15,187 nt of DNA from JANNOG01 sp050329415 (lineage in GTDB: Bacteria > Actinomycetota > Actinomycetes > Actinomycetales > JBBAYJ01). Location of the stretch: the NCBI GenBank assembly GCA_050329415.1, contig JBHJOS010000147.1, forward strand, positions 1-15,187. Reading direction: 5' to 3'. Below, piece by piece: positions 1 through 6,474 of the stretch (positions are counted from its first letter, which is position 1; each line of letters opens with the position of its first letter). The position numbers and the translations under genes were made by a program. The notes beneath the pieces are model-generated. The model had not been told where the DNA came from. It ran no database searches and worked only from the letters and a program-made list of their open reading frames with translations.

Positions 1-836
1 TACGAGCAGCTGCTGTCGCGCGGCGCGGAGGACGTGAAGTCCGGCGCCGGGCAGTACTTCACGCCGCGGGCGCTCATCGACGCGATGGTCGACTGCGTCA
101 ACCCGACCATCGCGGACTCCGTCGTCGACCCGGCCGCCGGCACCGGGGGGTTCCTCCTCGCCGCCCACGCCCACGTCGCCCGGGACGCGTCCGGTTTCAC
201 GCCCACTCAGCGCGAGCACCTGCGGGACACGTTCGTCAGCGGCGTCGAGCTGGTCGACGGGACCGCCCGGCTGGCGGCGATGAACCTTTGGCTGCACGGC
301 ATCGGCACCTACTCCGGGGGCAGCCCGATCGAGGTCTGCGACGCACTGGTCGCCGACCCGAGGCGTCGCTGGGTCGGTCGTGCTGTCCAACCCACCGTTC
401 GGTCGGAAGTCCTCGCTCACGATGGTGGGCGCCGACGGTCGGGAGGTCCGCGAGGACCGCGAGATCGAGCGGCAGGACTTCGTCGTCACGACGTCGAACA
501 AGCAGCTCAACTTCCTCCAGCACATCATGACGATCCTCGACATCCACGGCCGGGCCGCGGTCGTCCTCCCGGACAACGTGCTGTTCGAGGGCGGCGCGGG
601 GGAGACGCTGCGCCGTCGCCTGCTCCGCGACTTCGACCTTCACACGCTGCTGCGGCTGTCGACCGGGATCTTCTACGCCCAAGGCGTCAAGGCGAACGTC
701 CTGTTCTTCGACAAGAAGCCGGCCCCCGAGGACACCGAACGGCCCTGGACCGAGCGGCTGAGGGTCTACGACCTGCGGACCAACCAGCACTTCACGCTCA
801 AGCAGAACGCACTGCGCCGCCAGCACCTGGTCCTGC
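1..836 (+). pseudogene. hsdM: Type I restriction-modification DNA methyltransferase subunit (HsdM), frameshifted and truncated remnant
   Basis: This is the remnant of an N6-adenine DNA methylase of the HsdM family, which with HsdS and HsdR forms a type I restriction-modification complex. The frame open from base 1 carries the family segment SGAGQYFTPR, the S-adenosylmethionine motif I DPAAGTGGF (about bases 127-153) and the following VSGVELVDG/ARLAAMNLWLHG block. The catalytic motif IV NPPF (about 389-400) is in a different frame, which also carries downstream HsdM sequence (KQLNFLQHIM, VLPDNVLFEGG, GIFYAQGVKANVLFF, YDLRTNQHFTLKQN). One surplus G in the GGG at 371-373 explains the shift: removing it reads RRWSVVLSNPPFG. 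Family similarity ends near base 836 at LKQNALRRQHL, so the usual C-terminal 80-100 residues are missing. The 5' end lies outside the window. No hsdS or hsdR is visible. It is probably cargo of the adjacent integrated element and inactive unless the extra G is a sequencing error, and even then the C-terminus is missing. Confidence 0.85.
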
Positions 837-1075
837 ACTACCCCGGGACTGGATCCACGAACACGGCTGGACCCGGCTCTTCGACGCCGCACTCCGACCA
901 GCCACCGGCCCCCGCCCCGCGACCTGACCTACGCACCTCAACCCTGCGACCGGAGCGACAGTGGACACGCCGGACAGACCGGCGACTGCGCCACGTCCAG
1001 GCGACCCGACCACCCCAACAACATGATCAACTCAACCGCGCGAATGCAAGATCAACCGCGTCGGTGGATCCAGGA
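837..1075. other. Decayed or intergenic stretch between hsdM remnant and integrase
   Basis: No intact gene is visible. The open frame running through here from the hsdM remnant merges into antisense of the integrase and is not protein-like. In the original hsdM frame a short tail (WIHEHGWTRLFDAALRPAT, stop at 925-927) looks protein-like but is not HsdM sequence, so it may be the end of another gene joined by a deletion. The last part is slightly AT-richer and holds a 9-base direct repeat TCAACCGCG at 1032-1040 and 1052-1060. No convincing terminator for the integrase was found. Confidence 0.5.
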
Positions 1076-2329
1076 TCAGGCCTCAGGCGGGCGCGGCAAG
1101 CGCGCGGCCACAGCGCTGGCCGCCTGGCGGTCGGCCTCACTCACCCAGGCGGCGTAGACCTTCAGCGTGGTGGTGCCACCGCCGCCGTGCCCCAGCCTGC
1201 CGGCGACCGTCCGGAGGTCGACGCCGGCGGACAGCAGCTCGGTGGCGTTGTAGTGGCGGAGCTTGTGCAGCGTGGTGCTGATGCCGAGGCGCGTCACCAG
1301 CCGGTCGTACCGCTGCGACACGGAGTCGGGCACTGGGGGAGTGGAGCAGTCCGGGTCACCGGAGAACAGGAAGGCCGTCGAGTCGAGCCGGACGCCGAGC
1401 CGCGCCGCGACCGCGTCCTGCTCCTCGGTGTGCCGGCGGAGGACGTCGATCGTCTCGGCGTCCAGGGCGATCCGGCGCTGCTGGTGGGTCTTCGTGTCCT
1501 TGATCTTCGGAGCCGAGCGGCGGCCGTAGACGCTGGCGTGAACGGTCAGGACCCCTTGATCCAGGTCGAGATCACGGCGTCTGAGTGCGCACAGCTCACC
1601 GCGGCGGGCGCCGGTGGTCATGGCGAGCCACAGGAACGCACCCCAGGCCGGGTCCTCCCACGCGGCCGCCAGGATGCGGGCGGCCTCCTCCGGTGAGGGC
1701 GGGGTCGGGTTGGGGCGCGGGGGAGCGGGTGGCTGAGCCGAGGGCACCGGGCTCACCGCGACCCACCGCCACCGCACCGCGCGCTCGTACGCCCCAGACA
1801 GCACCCAATGGAGCTGCCGGATGGACGCCGCCGCCAACGGCCGGCACACGTGGGCCCGGCACCGCTCGTTGCAGTCGTGCGCCCCCTCGGCGCGGTGGTC
1901 GGTCCGCTGCCTGCCGTCGCAGCGGTCTCGGCAGCGACGAAGCTCCGCGTACAGCGAGTCCAGGGTCTCGCCGTCGACAGCGCCCGCCGGCAAGCGCCCG
2001 AGTACCGGGCGGATGTAGCGGTTGACGTACCCGACGTACGAGGCCCGCGTTCGCTCGCCGACGTCGAGCACGTCCAGATACCGGTCCATGAGCTGGTTCA
2101 CCGTCGCCCGCGTCCGCGGGTTCCGCTTCTCGTCCACCTGGTTGAGGAGCCGGGTCCGCGCCTTCTCGGCCCCGGCGGCGGCCCGCCGTCCGGGCGGCAC
2201 CACCTCGATGAGGTCGTGCCGCTTGCCCGACACCGGGTCCGTGCCCGCGTACACCCGCACCCGGTACGCCCCGCTGGGCAGCCGGTCGACCGCTCCTCGC
2301 GTCCGTCGCGCCGCCGCCGCCCGTGCCAT
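1076..2329 (-). CDS. Tyrosine recombinase / site-specific integrase
   Basis: This 417-residue phage-type integrase cuts and rejoins DNA at att sites through a covalent 3'-phosphotyrosine link. An N-terminal arm-binding-like segment (RLPSGAYRVRVYAGTDPVSG, about 17-35) precedes a core-binding SAM-like domain (about 74-195). The C-terminal catalytic domain holds the full residue set: Arg242 in TGARRGEL, Lys280 in KDTKTHQQRR, His355 and Arg358 in LHKLRHY, His381 in GRLGH and Tyr392 in KVYAAW. The core-binding domain carries a Cys/His-rich insert (Cys133, 137, 153, 157, 162; His145, 151, 160), as in many actinobacterial integrases. I chose ATG at 2329. The frame stays open to 2518, but that extension translates the tRNA gene (VAQRTEQRTSNP is a classic tRNA artefact). 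It starts 92 bases from the tRNA-Arg 3' end and points away from it, as expected for an integrase bordering attL. It appears complete and active. No excisionase gene is visible nearby. Confidence 0.93.
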   Translation of the reverse strand: MARAAAARRTRGAVDRLPSGAYRVRVYAGTDPVSGKRHDLIEVVPPGRRAAAGAEKARTRLLNQVDEKRNPRTRATVNQLMDRYLDVLDVGERTRASYVGYVNRYIRPVLGRLPAGAVDGETLDSLYAELRRCRDRCDGRQRTDHRAEGAHDCNERCRAHVCRPLAAASIRQLHWVLSGAYERAVRWRWVAVSPVPSAQPPAPPRPNPTPPSPEEAARILAAAWEDPAWGAFLWLAMTTGARRGELCALRRRDLDLDQGVLTVHASVYGRRSAPKIKDTKTHQQRRIALDAETIDVLRRHTEEQDAVAARLGVRLDSTAFLFSGDPDCSTPPVPDSVSQRYDRLVTRLGISTTLHKLRHYNATELLSAGVDLRTVAGRLGHGGGGTTTLKVYAAWVSEADRQAASAVAARLPRPPEA

Positions 2330-2369
2330 GACACGAGCGTACGCGGTGTTCGCGTCACGATTCGTGTCA
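2329..2369. promoter_or_regulatory. Inverted repeat overlapping the integrase start (candidate operator or Int/Xis arm site)
   Basis: TGACACGA at 2329-2336 is repeated inverted as TCGTGTCA at 2362-2369. Between them lies CACGATTCGTG (2357-2367), itself a 5-bp palindrome around one base, so the TCGTG/CACGA unit recurs several times within about 40 bases. The cluster covers the integrase start codon and upstream region, where a repressor or recombination accessory protein would bind. What binds it is inference, since no matching known operator was recognised. Confidence 0.35.
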
Positions 2370-2421
2370 CGCGACCTTGGACGAAGACTCCCGGGACAGA
2401 ATTCCCGCTGCTCAGACTCGG

Positions 2422-2463
2422 TGCGCCCGGCAGGGATCGAACCTGCGACCGTCGGATTAGAAG
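2422..2463 (-). other. Presumed att site: 3' half of tRNA-Arg
   Basis: Integrases of this class commonly recombine within the segment from the anticodon loop to the tRNA 3' end, and the integrase here starts directly beyond that end. The stretch from anticodon loop to discriminator base is therefore the probable attL or attB core. No second copy of CAGGTTCGATCCCTGC was found to the left within this window, so the partner att site must lie beyond the left edge, or the element has decayed. This is inferred from position alone. Confidence 0.45.
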
Positions 2464-2494
2464 TCCGCTGCTCTGTCCGCTGAGCTACGGGCGC
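2422..2494 (-). tRNA. tRNA-Arg (anticodon TCT)
   Basis: The gene is 73 nt with a full cloverleaf on the minus strand. The acceptor stem pairs GCGCCCG with CGGGCGC (7 bp), discriminator A. The D stem is GCTC/GAGC. The anticodon arm is GCGGA-CTTCTAA-TCCGA and the T arm is GCAGG-TTCGATC-CCTGC. The anticodon TCT (plus-strand 2459-2461) reads AGA, a rare codon in this GC-rich genome. CCA is not encoded (the downstream bases are CCG). The outermost anticodon-stem pair (27-43) is G-A instead of Watson-Crick. A weak -10-like TAACCT lies on the minus strand at 2503-2508, just upstream. The integrase starts 92 bases past the 3' end, so this tRNA is the likely integration target. Confidence 0.95.
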
Positions 2495-2849
2495 CCGGCC
2501 CCAGGTTAGGCCGTCCACGCCGCGGGAGCAGCGTCGCGGCTGCGGTCGCGGCCACCGCGGTCAAGCCGCTCCCCGCAGCGGCGACAACGGCCGTTGACTC
2601 CACCGCCGCCCCGGCGAGCAGCACCCCCACCAGCGCCCACCCTGCCGTCGCGACGTACGGCAACCACCGCGGTCAGCACCGTGATCACCCGGCGTGGCGA
2701 GCCGGCGGCAGTCCACAGTTCCTCCGAACCGCTGGCATGCCGCCACCGCATCCGCGATCCTGATCGTGACTTTGAGGTCGGTGTGGGGGGTGATGCGTCA
2801 GGTTGTCAACCTTTCAGCGTCGCTTCCGTTTGGCAGGGGAGGGGGCGGC
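2495..2849. other. 355-base intergenic region between divergent tRNA-Arg and GTPase operon
   Basis: No gene is visible. An open frame from 2694 joins the GTPase frame but reads as non-protein sequence and lacks a ribosome binding site. The region should hold the minus-strand tRNA promoter (weak TAACCT at 2503-2508) and the plus-strand promoter of the GTPase pair. I could not pick a convincing -35/-10 pair for the latter. Two motifs stand out: CAGTCCACA at 2709-2717 (8 of 9 positions of the relaxed actinomycete DnaA-box pattern) and the palindrome AGGTTGTCAACCT at 2800-2812. The run GGGGAGGGGG at 2836-2845 is the ribosome binding site of the next gene. Confidence 0.6.
2800..2812. promoter_or_regulatory. 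Perfect palindrome AGGTTGTCAACCT, candidate operator
   Basis: Six bases AGGTTG and their exact complement CAACCT flank one central T, 38 bases before the chosen GTPase start. Its size and symmetry fit a dimeric repressor site in the promoter or leader of the GTPase operon. It is too tight for an RNA hairpin. I do not recognise it as the site of a known regulator. Confidence 0.3.
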
Positions 2850-4652
2850 ATGCACGCTGAGCGCATGAGCGACACGCTGCAGGTCCACCCGTGGGGTCCG
2901 GCGCGTCCGGTCACCGCCGCGGTTGACCTCGCCGTGGACGCGTCCGGCAGCGAGGGCGACGACCTCCCCGACAGTCCGGCCGTGCAGTCGCTGCTCCGGT
3001 TGCGCGAGGCGCTGGCCGTGGTCCCCTTCGAGTTGCGCACGGCCCACGCCGAGGCCGCCGACGGGCGTCGGCGCGAGCTGCTCGACCAGATCGACGACTA
3101 CCTGGTTCCGCGACTGCGCAGTCTCGACGCCCCGCTTCTCACGGTGATCGGCGGGTCGACCGGAGCGGGCAAGTCGACGCTCGTCAACAGTCTGCTGCGG
3201 GTCGAGGTGTCGCGGACCGGGGTCCTGCGCCCCACGACTCGTTCGCCCGTGCTCGTCCACCACCCCGCCGACGGCGAGTGGTTCTCCGACCGTCGCGTCC
3301 TGCCCGGCCTGGCCCGCGACTACGGGGCCGATGCCACCCTCGCCCCCGGCGATCCCATCACGTCCATGCGCCTGGTCGCCTCGGACGCGCTGCCCCAGGG
3401 CCTGGCGGTGCTCGACGCGCCCGACATCGACTCGGTGGTCGCGTCGAACCGCGCCGTCGCGGCGCAGCTGCTGGCGGCCGCTGACCTGTGGCTGTTCGTC
3501 ACCACGGCCGCCCGGTACGCCGACGCCGTGCCCTGGGCCTTCCTCTCCGAGGCGGCGGAGCGCTCGACCGCCCTCTGCGTCGTGCTCAACCGCGTGCCGC
3601 CCGCCGCGGTCGCCGAGGTCCGCCGCGACCTGGCGGGACTGCTGGCTGCCAACGGTCTCGGCGCCAGCCCGGTCTTCACCATCGCCGAGGGTGAGATCGA
3701 AGCCGGCCTCATGCCACGCGGCGCCGTCGCCCCGCTCGCCGGCTGGCTCGCGGGCCTCGCCCGGGACGGCGCCTCGCGCGCCCTCGTGGTGCGCCGGACC
3801 CTCAGCGGGGCACTGGCGTCGCTCCAGACCCGCACGGGGCAGGTGGCCGGCGTCGCGGACGAGCAGGCCGCGACGGCCGCGCGGTTGCGCGATGCCGCCG
3901 AGGGCGCCCACCGGACGGCGGCCGAACGCTTCGACCATTCCGTGAGCGACGGGACGCTGCTGCGCGGCGAGGTCCTCGCCCGCTGGCAGGAAGTCGTCGG
4001 CACGGGTGACCTCATGCGGCAGGTCGAGAGCGGCATCGGTCGCACCCGCGACCGGGTCGTCGCCTTCGTCCGGGGCCGCCCGGCGCCCGCCCAGCGCCTC
4101 GGCGAGACACTCGGGTCCGCGACCCAGGCACTCGTCACCGCCCAGGCCTCGGCCGCCACGGCCGAGACCGCCCGGCTCTGGTCCGCCGAACCGGCCGGTG
4201 CCGACCTCCTGGCCCGCCATCCTGGTCTCGACCGGGTCCCGGTCGACCTCGGCGACCGCGTCGTCCGGCTCGTCCGGGACTGGCAGGCCGGCCTCCTCGA
4301 CCTGGTCCGGGAGCTGGGCACCGGCAAGCGGCGCACCGCCCGCGCCCTCAGCCTCGGCGTCAACGGCGCGGGGGCGGTTCTCATGCTGTACGTGTTCACC
4401 CGCACCGGCGGGCTCACCGGGGCCGAGGCCGGGGTGGCCGCCGGCACCGCCGCGCTGAGCCAGCGCGTGCTCGAGGCCGTCTTCGGTGACCAGGCCGTGC
4501 GGGACCTCGCCGCGAAGGCTCACCGCGACCTGTTGCGCCGGGTCGGTGACCTGCTCGACGACGAGCGGGACCGCTGGATCGGGGCCGTTCCCACCGTCCG
4601 GTCCGGTGACGGGCTGCGCACAGTGGCCGGCGATGTGAGGAGTGACCTGTGA
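2850..4652 (+). CDS. Dynamin-like membrane GTPase (first of tandem pair, DynA/DynB-like)
   Basis: This 600-residue protein is probably a dynamin-superfamily GTPase that acts at the membrane. The G domain holds a P-loop GSTGAGKS (102-109), a switch-I threonine in RPTTRSP (129-130), a G3-like DAPD (189-192) in place of DxxG, and a poor G4, LNRVP at 246-250, in place of NKxD. A long, Ala/Arg-rich helical region (about 310-490) follows. A short hydrophobic pair (about 499-516 and 520-537) could be a membrane hairpin or paddle, and the tail is charged and helical. I chose ATG 2850 because GGGGAGGGGG at 2836-2845 ends 4 bases before it. ATG 2865 (MSDTLQ) is a weaker alternative. The last four bases overlap the next GTPase start (GTGA), implying coupled translation and joint function. 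In actinomycetes such adjacent pairs stabilise division septa in sporulating species. That role is inferred here. Poor guanine-specificity residues suggest altered nucleotide handling. Confidence 0.85.
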   Translation: MHAERMSDTLQVHPWGPARPVTAAVDLAVDASGSEGDDLPDSPAVQSLLRLREALAVVPFELRTAHAEAADGRRRELLDQIDDYLVPRLRSLDAPLLTVIGGSTGAGKSTLVNSLLRVEVSRTGVLRPTTRSPVLVHHPADGEWFSDRRVLPGLARDYGADATLAPGDPITSMRLVASDALPQGLAVLDAPDIDSVVASNRAVAAQLLAAADLWLFVTTAARYADAVPWAFLSEAAERSTALCVVLNRVPPAAVAEVRRDLAGLLAANGLGASPVFTIAEGEIEAGLMPRGAVAPLAGWLAGLARDGASRALVVRRTLSGALASLQTRTGQVAGVADEQAATAARLRDAAEGAHRTAAERFDHSVSDGTLLRGEVLARWQEVVGTGDLMRQVESGIGRTRDRVVAFVRGRPAPAQRLGETLGSATQALVTAQASAATAETARLWSAEPAGADLLARHPGLDRVPVDLGDRVVRLVRDWQAGLLDLVRELGTGKRRTARALSLGVNGAGAVLMLYVFTRTGGLTGAEAGVAAGTAALSQRVLEAVFGDQAVRDLAAKAHRDLLRRVGDLLDDERDRWIGAVPTVRSGDGLRTVAGDVRSDL

Positions 4653-6340
4653 CCGCCCCGGCCACCCTGCTCCGCGGGGCCGACGACGTGCCGCACCCTG
4701 GGGACGTGATCACCGCGCGACGCGCTGTCCGCGACCTCGACGTCGCAGACCTCGCGACCCGTGTCACCGCGGCCGTCGAGGTGGGCGGGGACCGGTTGGA
4801 CCCCGCCGCCCTGAGCCGCGCCGCCGCTGCGGTCCAGCGGGTCGGCGAGCGGGTGCGGCTCGGCGTCGACCACACGGTGGTCGCCCTCGCCGGGCCCACC
4901 GGGTCCGGGAAGTCCAGCCTGTTCAACGCCCTGGCCGGGTTCGACGTGTCGCCCGTCGGGGTCCGCCGGCCCACGACCGAGTGGCCGGTCGCCTGTGTCT
5001 GGGGCGACACCACCGGTCCGCTGCTCGACTGGCTCCAGGTCCCGACCCGGCACCGGACCGAGCGGATCAGCGAGTTGGAGGAGGGGCGCGAGGAGCCGCT
5101 GCGCGGTCTCGTGCTGCTCGACATGCCTGACCACGACTCGCGCAAGCGGCGGCACCGGCGTGAGGTCGACCGGCTCGTCGAGCTGGTCGACGTCATGGTC
5201 TGGGTGGTCGACCCGCAGAAGTACGCCGACGCCCTCATGCACACCGACTACCTGCGCCGGTTCGTGCACCATGAGGACGTCGTCCTCGTGGCCCTCAACC
5301 AGTCCGACACCCTGACCCCGGACGAGGTGGGGCTGGTCCACGACGACCTGCGCCGCCTGCTCGGCGACGACGGCCTGATGCAGGTGGACACCCTGGTGAC
5401 CTCGGCCCGGACCGGCGGCGGCGTGGACCGGCTCCGGGCCCTGCTGGTCGACGCCGTCGCGTCCCGGGCCGTCGCCACGGCGCGGGCGCGCGGCGACCTG
5501 GTCGCCGCCATGGAGTCGCTGCGCCGGGGCGTCGGGGACGACGAGGCGGGCATCGAGGCCGGAAGCACCGACTCGCCCCTGGTGGTCTCGCTGGCCGACG
5601 CGGCAGGGGTGCCGACGGTGGTCGAGGCGGTGCGGGGCTCCTACCGCCGCCGGGCCGAGCGATTCACGGGCTGGCCGCTGACCCGGTGGGTGCGGCGGCT
5701 GCGGCCGGACCCCCTGGAACGGCTGCGGATCGCGACCCGCCCCGAGCACGCCGTGGCGGGGGGTCTCGAGCCGGCGCTGCCCGACCGGACCTCACTGCCG
5801 CGCCCGACGCCTGCCTCCCGGGCCCGTGTCGACCTCGCGATCCGCGGGCTCGTCGACCGGGCCACCGCGGGCCTGCCGAGCCGGTGGGCCGACGCGGTGC
5901 GCGCACTCACACCGGACTCCGCGGACCTCTCCGACTCGCTGGACCGGGCCGTCTCCGCGACCGACCTGCGCTTCGCCGACCCGTGGTGGTGGCGGGCCAT
6001 GGCAGGCGCCCACCTCGCGCTGCTGCTGGCCGCCGCGGGTGGCCTCGTCACGCTGGTCGGGCTGTCGCTGGTGGACTTCCTCGGCTTCCCCGACCCGGCA
6101 CTGCCGCTGGTCGTCGGCATCCCGCTGCCGACCCTGCTGATCATCGTCGGTCTGGCCGGCGGACTGGCCCTGGCGGGGGCGGCCGGTGTGACAGTGAGCG
6201 CCCGGGCGCGCGCCACGGCCACGGCGGCCGAGACGCGGATGCTCGTCGCGGTGGCAGCGGTCGCCCGGGAGCAGTTGCTGGACCCGGTGGCCGCGGTGCT
6301 GGCCGACCACCGGCACTGCCGGGACCTGCTCACGGTCTGA
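4649..6340 (+). CDS. Dynamin-like / YfjP-type membrane GTPase (second of tandem pair)
   Basis: This 563-residue partner of the preceding GTPase starts at GTG 4649 inside its stop codon, with GAGGAG at 4637-4642 as ribosome binding site six bases upstream. The G domain is better preserved than in the partner: P-loop GPTGSGKS (82-89), switch-I RRPTTEWP (106-113), G3-like DMPDHDS (158-164, Asp where Gly is usual), canonical G4 NQSD (217-220) and a G5-like TSA (251-253). A helical middle follows, then a clear C-terminal membrane anchor of two hydrophobic helices (about 450-473 and 486-514) separated by FLGFPDPALP, and a short Ala-rich helical tail. The protein probably sits on the inner face of the cytoplasmic membrane and works as a hetero-complex with the upstream GTPase. 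Homologues are often labelled 50S-binding or YfjP-like GTPases, but the C-terminal transmembrane pair favours a dynamin-like membrane role. Confidence 0.86.
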   Translation: MTAPATLLRGADDVPHPGDVITARRAVRDLDVADLATRVTAAVEVGGDRLDPAALSRAAAAVQRVGERVRLGVDHTVVALAGPTGSGKSSLFNALAGFDVSPVGVRRPTTEWPVACVWGDTTGPLLDWLQVPTRHRTERISELEEGREEPLRGLVLLDMPDHDSRKRRHRREVDRLVELVDVMVWVVDPQKYADALMHTDYLRRFVHHEDVVLVALNQSDTLTPDEVGLVHDDLRRLLGDDGLMQVDTLVTSARTGGGVDRLRALLVDAVASRAVATARARGDLVAAMESLRRGVGDDEAGIEAGSTDSPLVVSLADAAGVPTVVEAVRGSYRRRAERFTGWPLTRWVRRLRPDPLERLRIATRPEHAVAGGLEPALPDRTSLPRPTPASRARVDLAIRGLVDRATAGLPSRWADAVRALTPDSADLSDSLDRAVSATDLRFADPWWWRAMAGAHLALLLAAAGGLVTLVGLSLVDFLGFPDPALPLVVGIPLPTLLIIVGLAGGLALAGAAGVTVSARARATATAAETRMLVAVAAVAREQLLDPVAAVLADHRHCRDLLTV

Positions 6341-6347
6341 CGGTCCC

Positions 6348-6361
6348 GGGCCATCAGGCCC
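6348..6361 (+). terminator. Small hairpin after the second GTPase gene
   Basis: GGGCC (6348-6352) and GGCCC (6357-6361) form a 5-bp stem with an ATCA tetraloop, seven bases after the GTPase stop. There is no U-run. It may weaken readthrough into ssb, but it is short and could be chance in GC-rich DNA. Confidence 0.25.
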
Positions 6362-6396
6362 TCGTCCACAGTCGCCGCCGGCAGCGTCCGTCCACA
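6362..6396 (+). promoter_or_regulatory. Two DnaA-box-like nonamers upstream of ssb
   Basis: TCGTCCACA at 6362-6370 and CCGTCCACA at 6388-6396 both fit the relaxed Streptomyces-type DnaA box (Y Y [G/A/C] TCCACA, best form TTGTCCACA). They are in the same orientation, 26 bases apart, in the 134-base gap before ssb. The shared octamer GTCCACAG also occurs at 2711-2718 upstream of the GTPase pair. DnaA acts as a transcription factor at scattered boxes in many bacteria. Whether these bind it is inference. Confidence 0.4.
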
Positions 6397-6474
6397 GCTG
6401 CGCGGTCCTCCGGGCGCCCGGCGCGCTCAGCGGCGGGCAGGGTCGACGGCATCCAGCGACTCGAGGGAGGAACC

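Noticed and set aside
380..1696. 438-codon plus-strand frame spanning hsdM and integrase
   Set aside because: Only the first part (to about 836) is HsdM sequence. The rest is non-coding and then antisense of the integrase, so it is a chance merger.
2330..2518. N-terminal extension of the integrase by 63 codons
   Set aside because: The extra residues come from translating the tRNA gene (AQRTEQRTSNP artefact) and its flank. ATG 2329 is the plausible start.
2814..4523. 569-codon open frame on the minus strand
   Set aside because: Antisense shadow of the first GTPase; no recognisable motif and no ribosome binding site.
6410..6421. 12-base palindrome CCGGGCGCCCGG
   Set aside because: All G/C and similar to other chance palindromes in this DNA; no spacing or symmetry linking it to the ssb start.
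5686..6474. Upstream extension of the ssb frame
   Set aside because: It overlaps the second GTPase in another frame and is Arg/Gly/Pro noise. The SSB family N-terminus and ribosome binding site point to GTG 6475.
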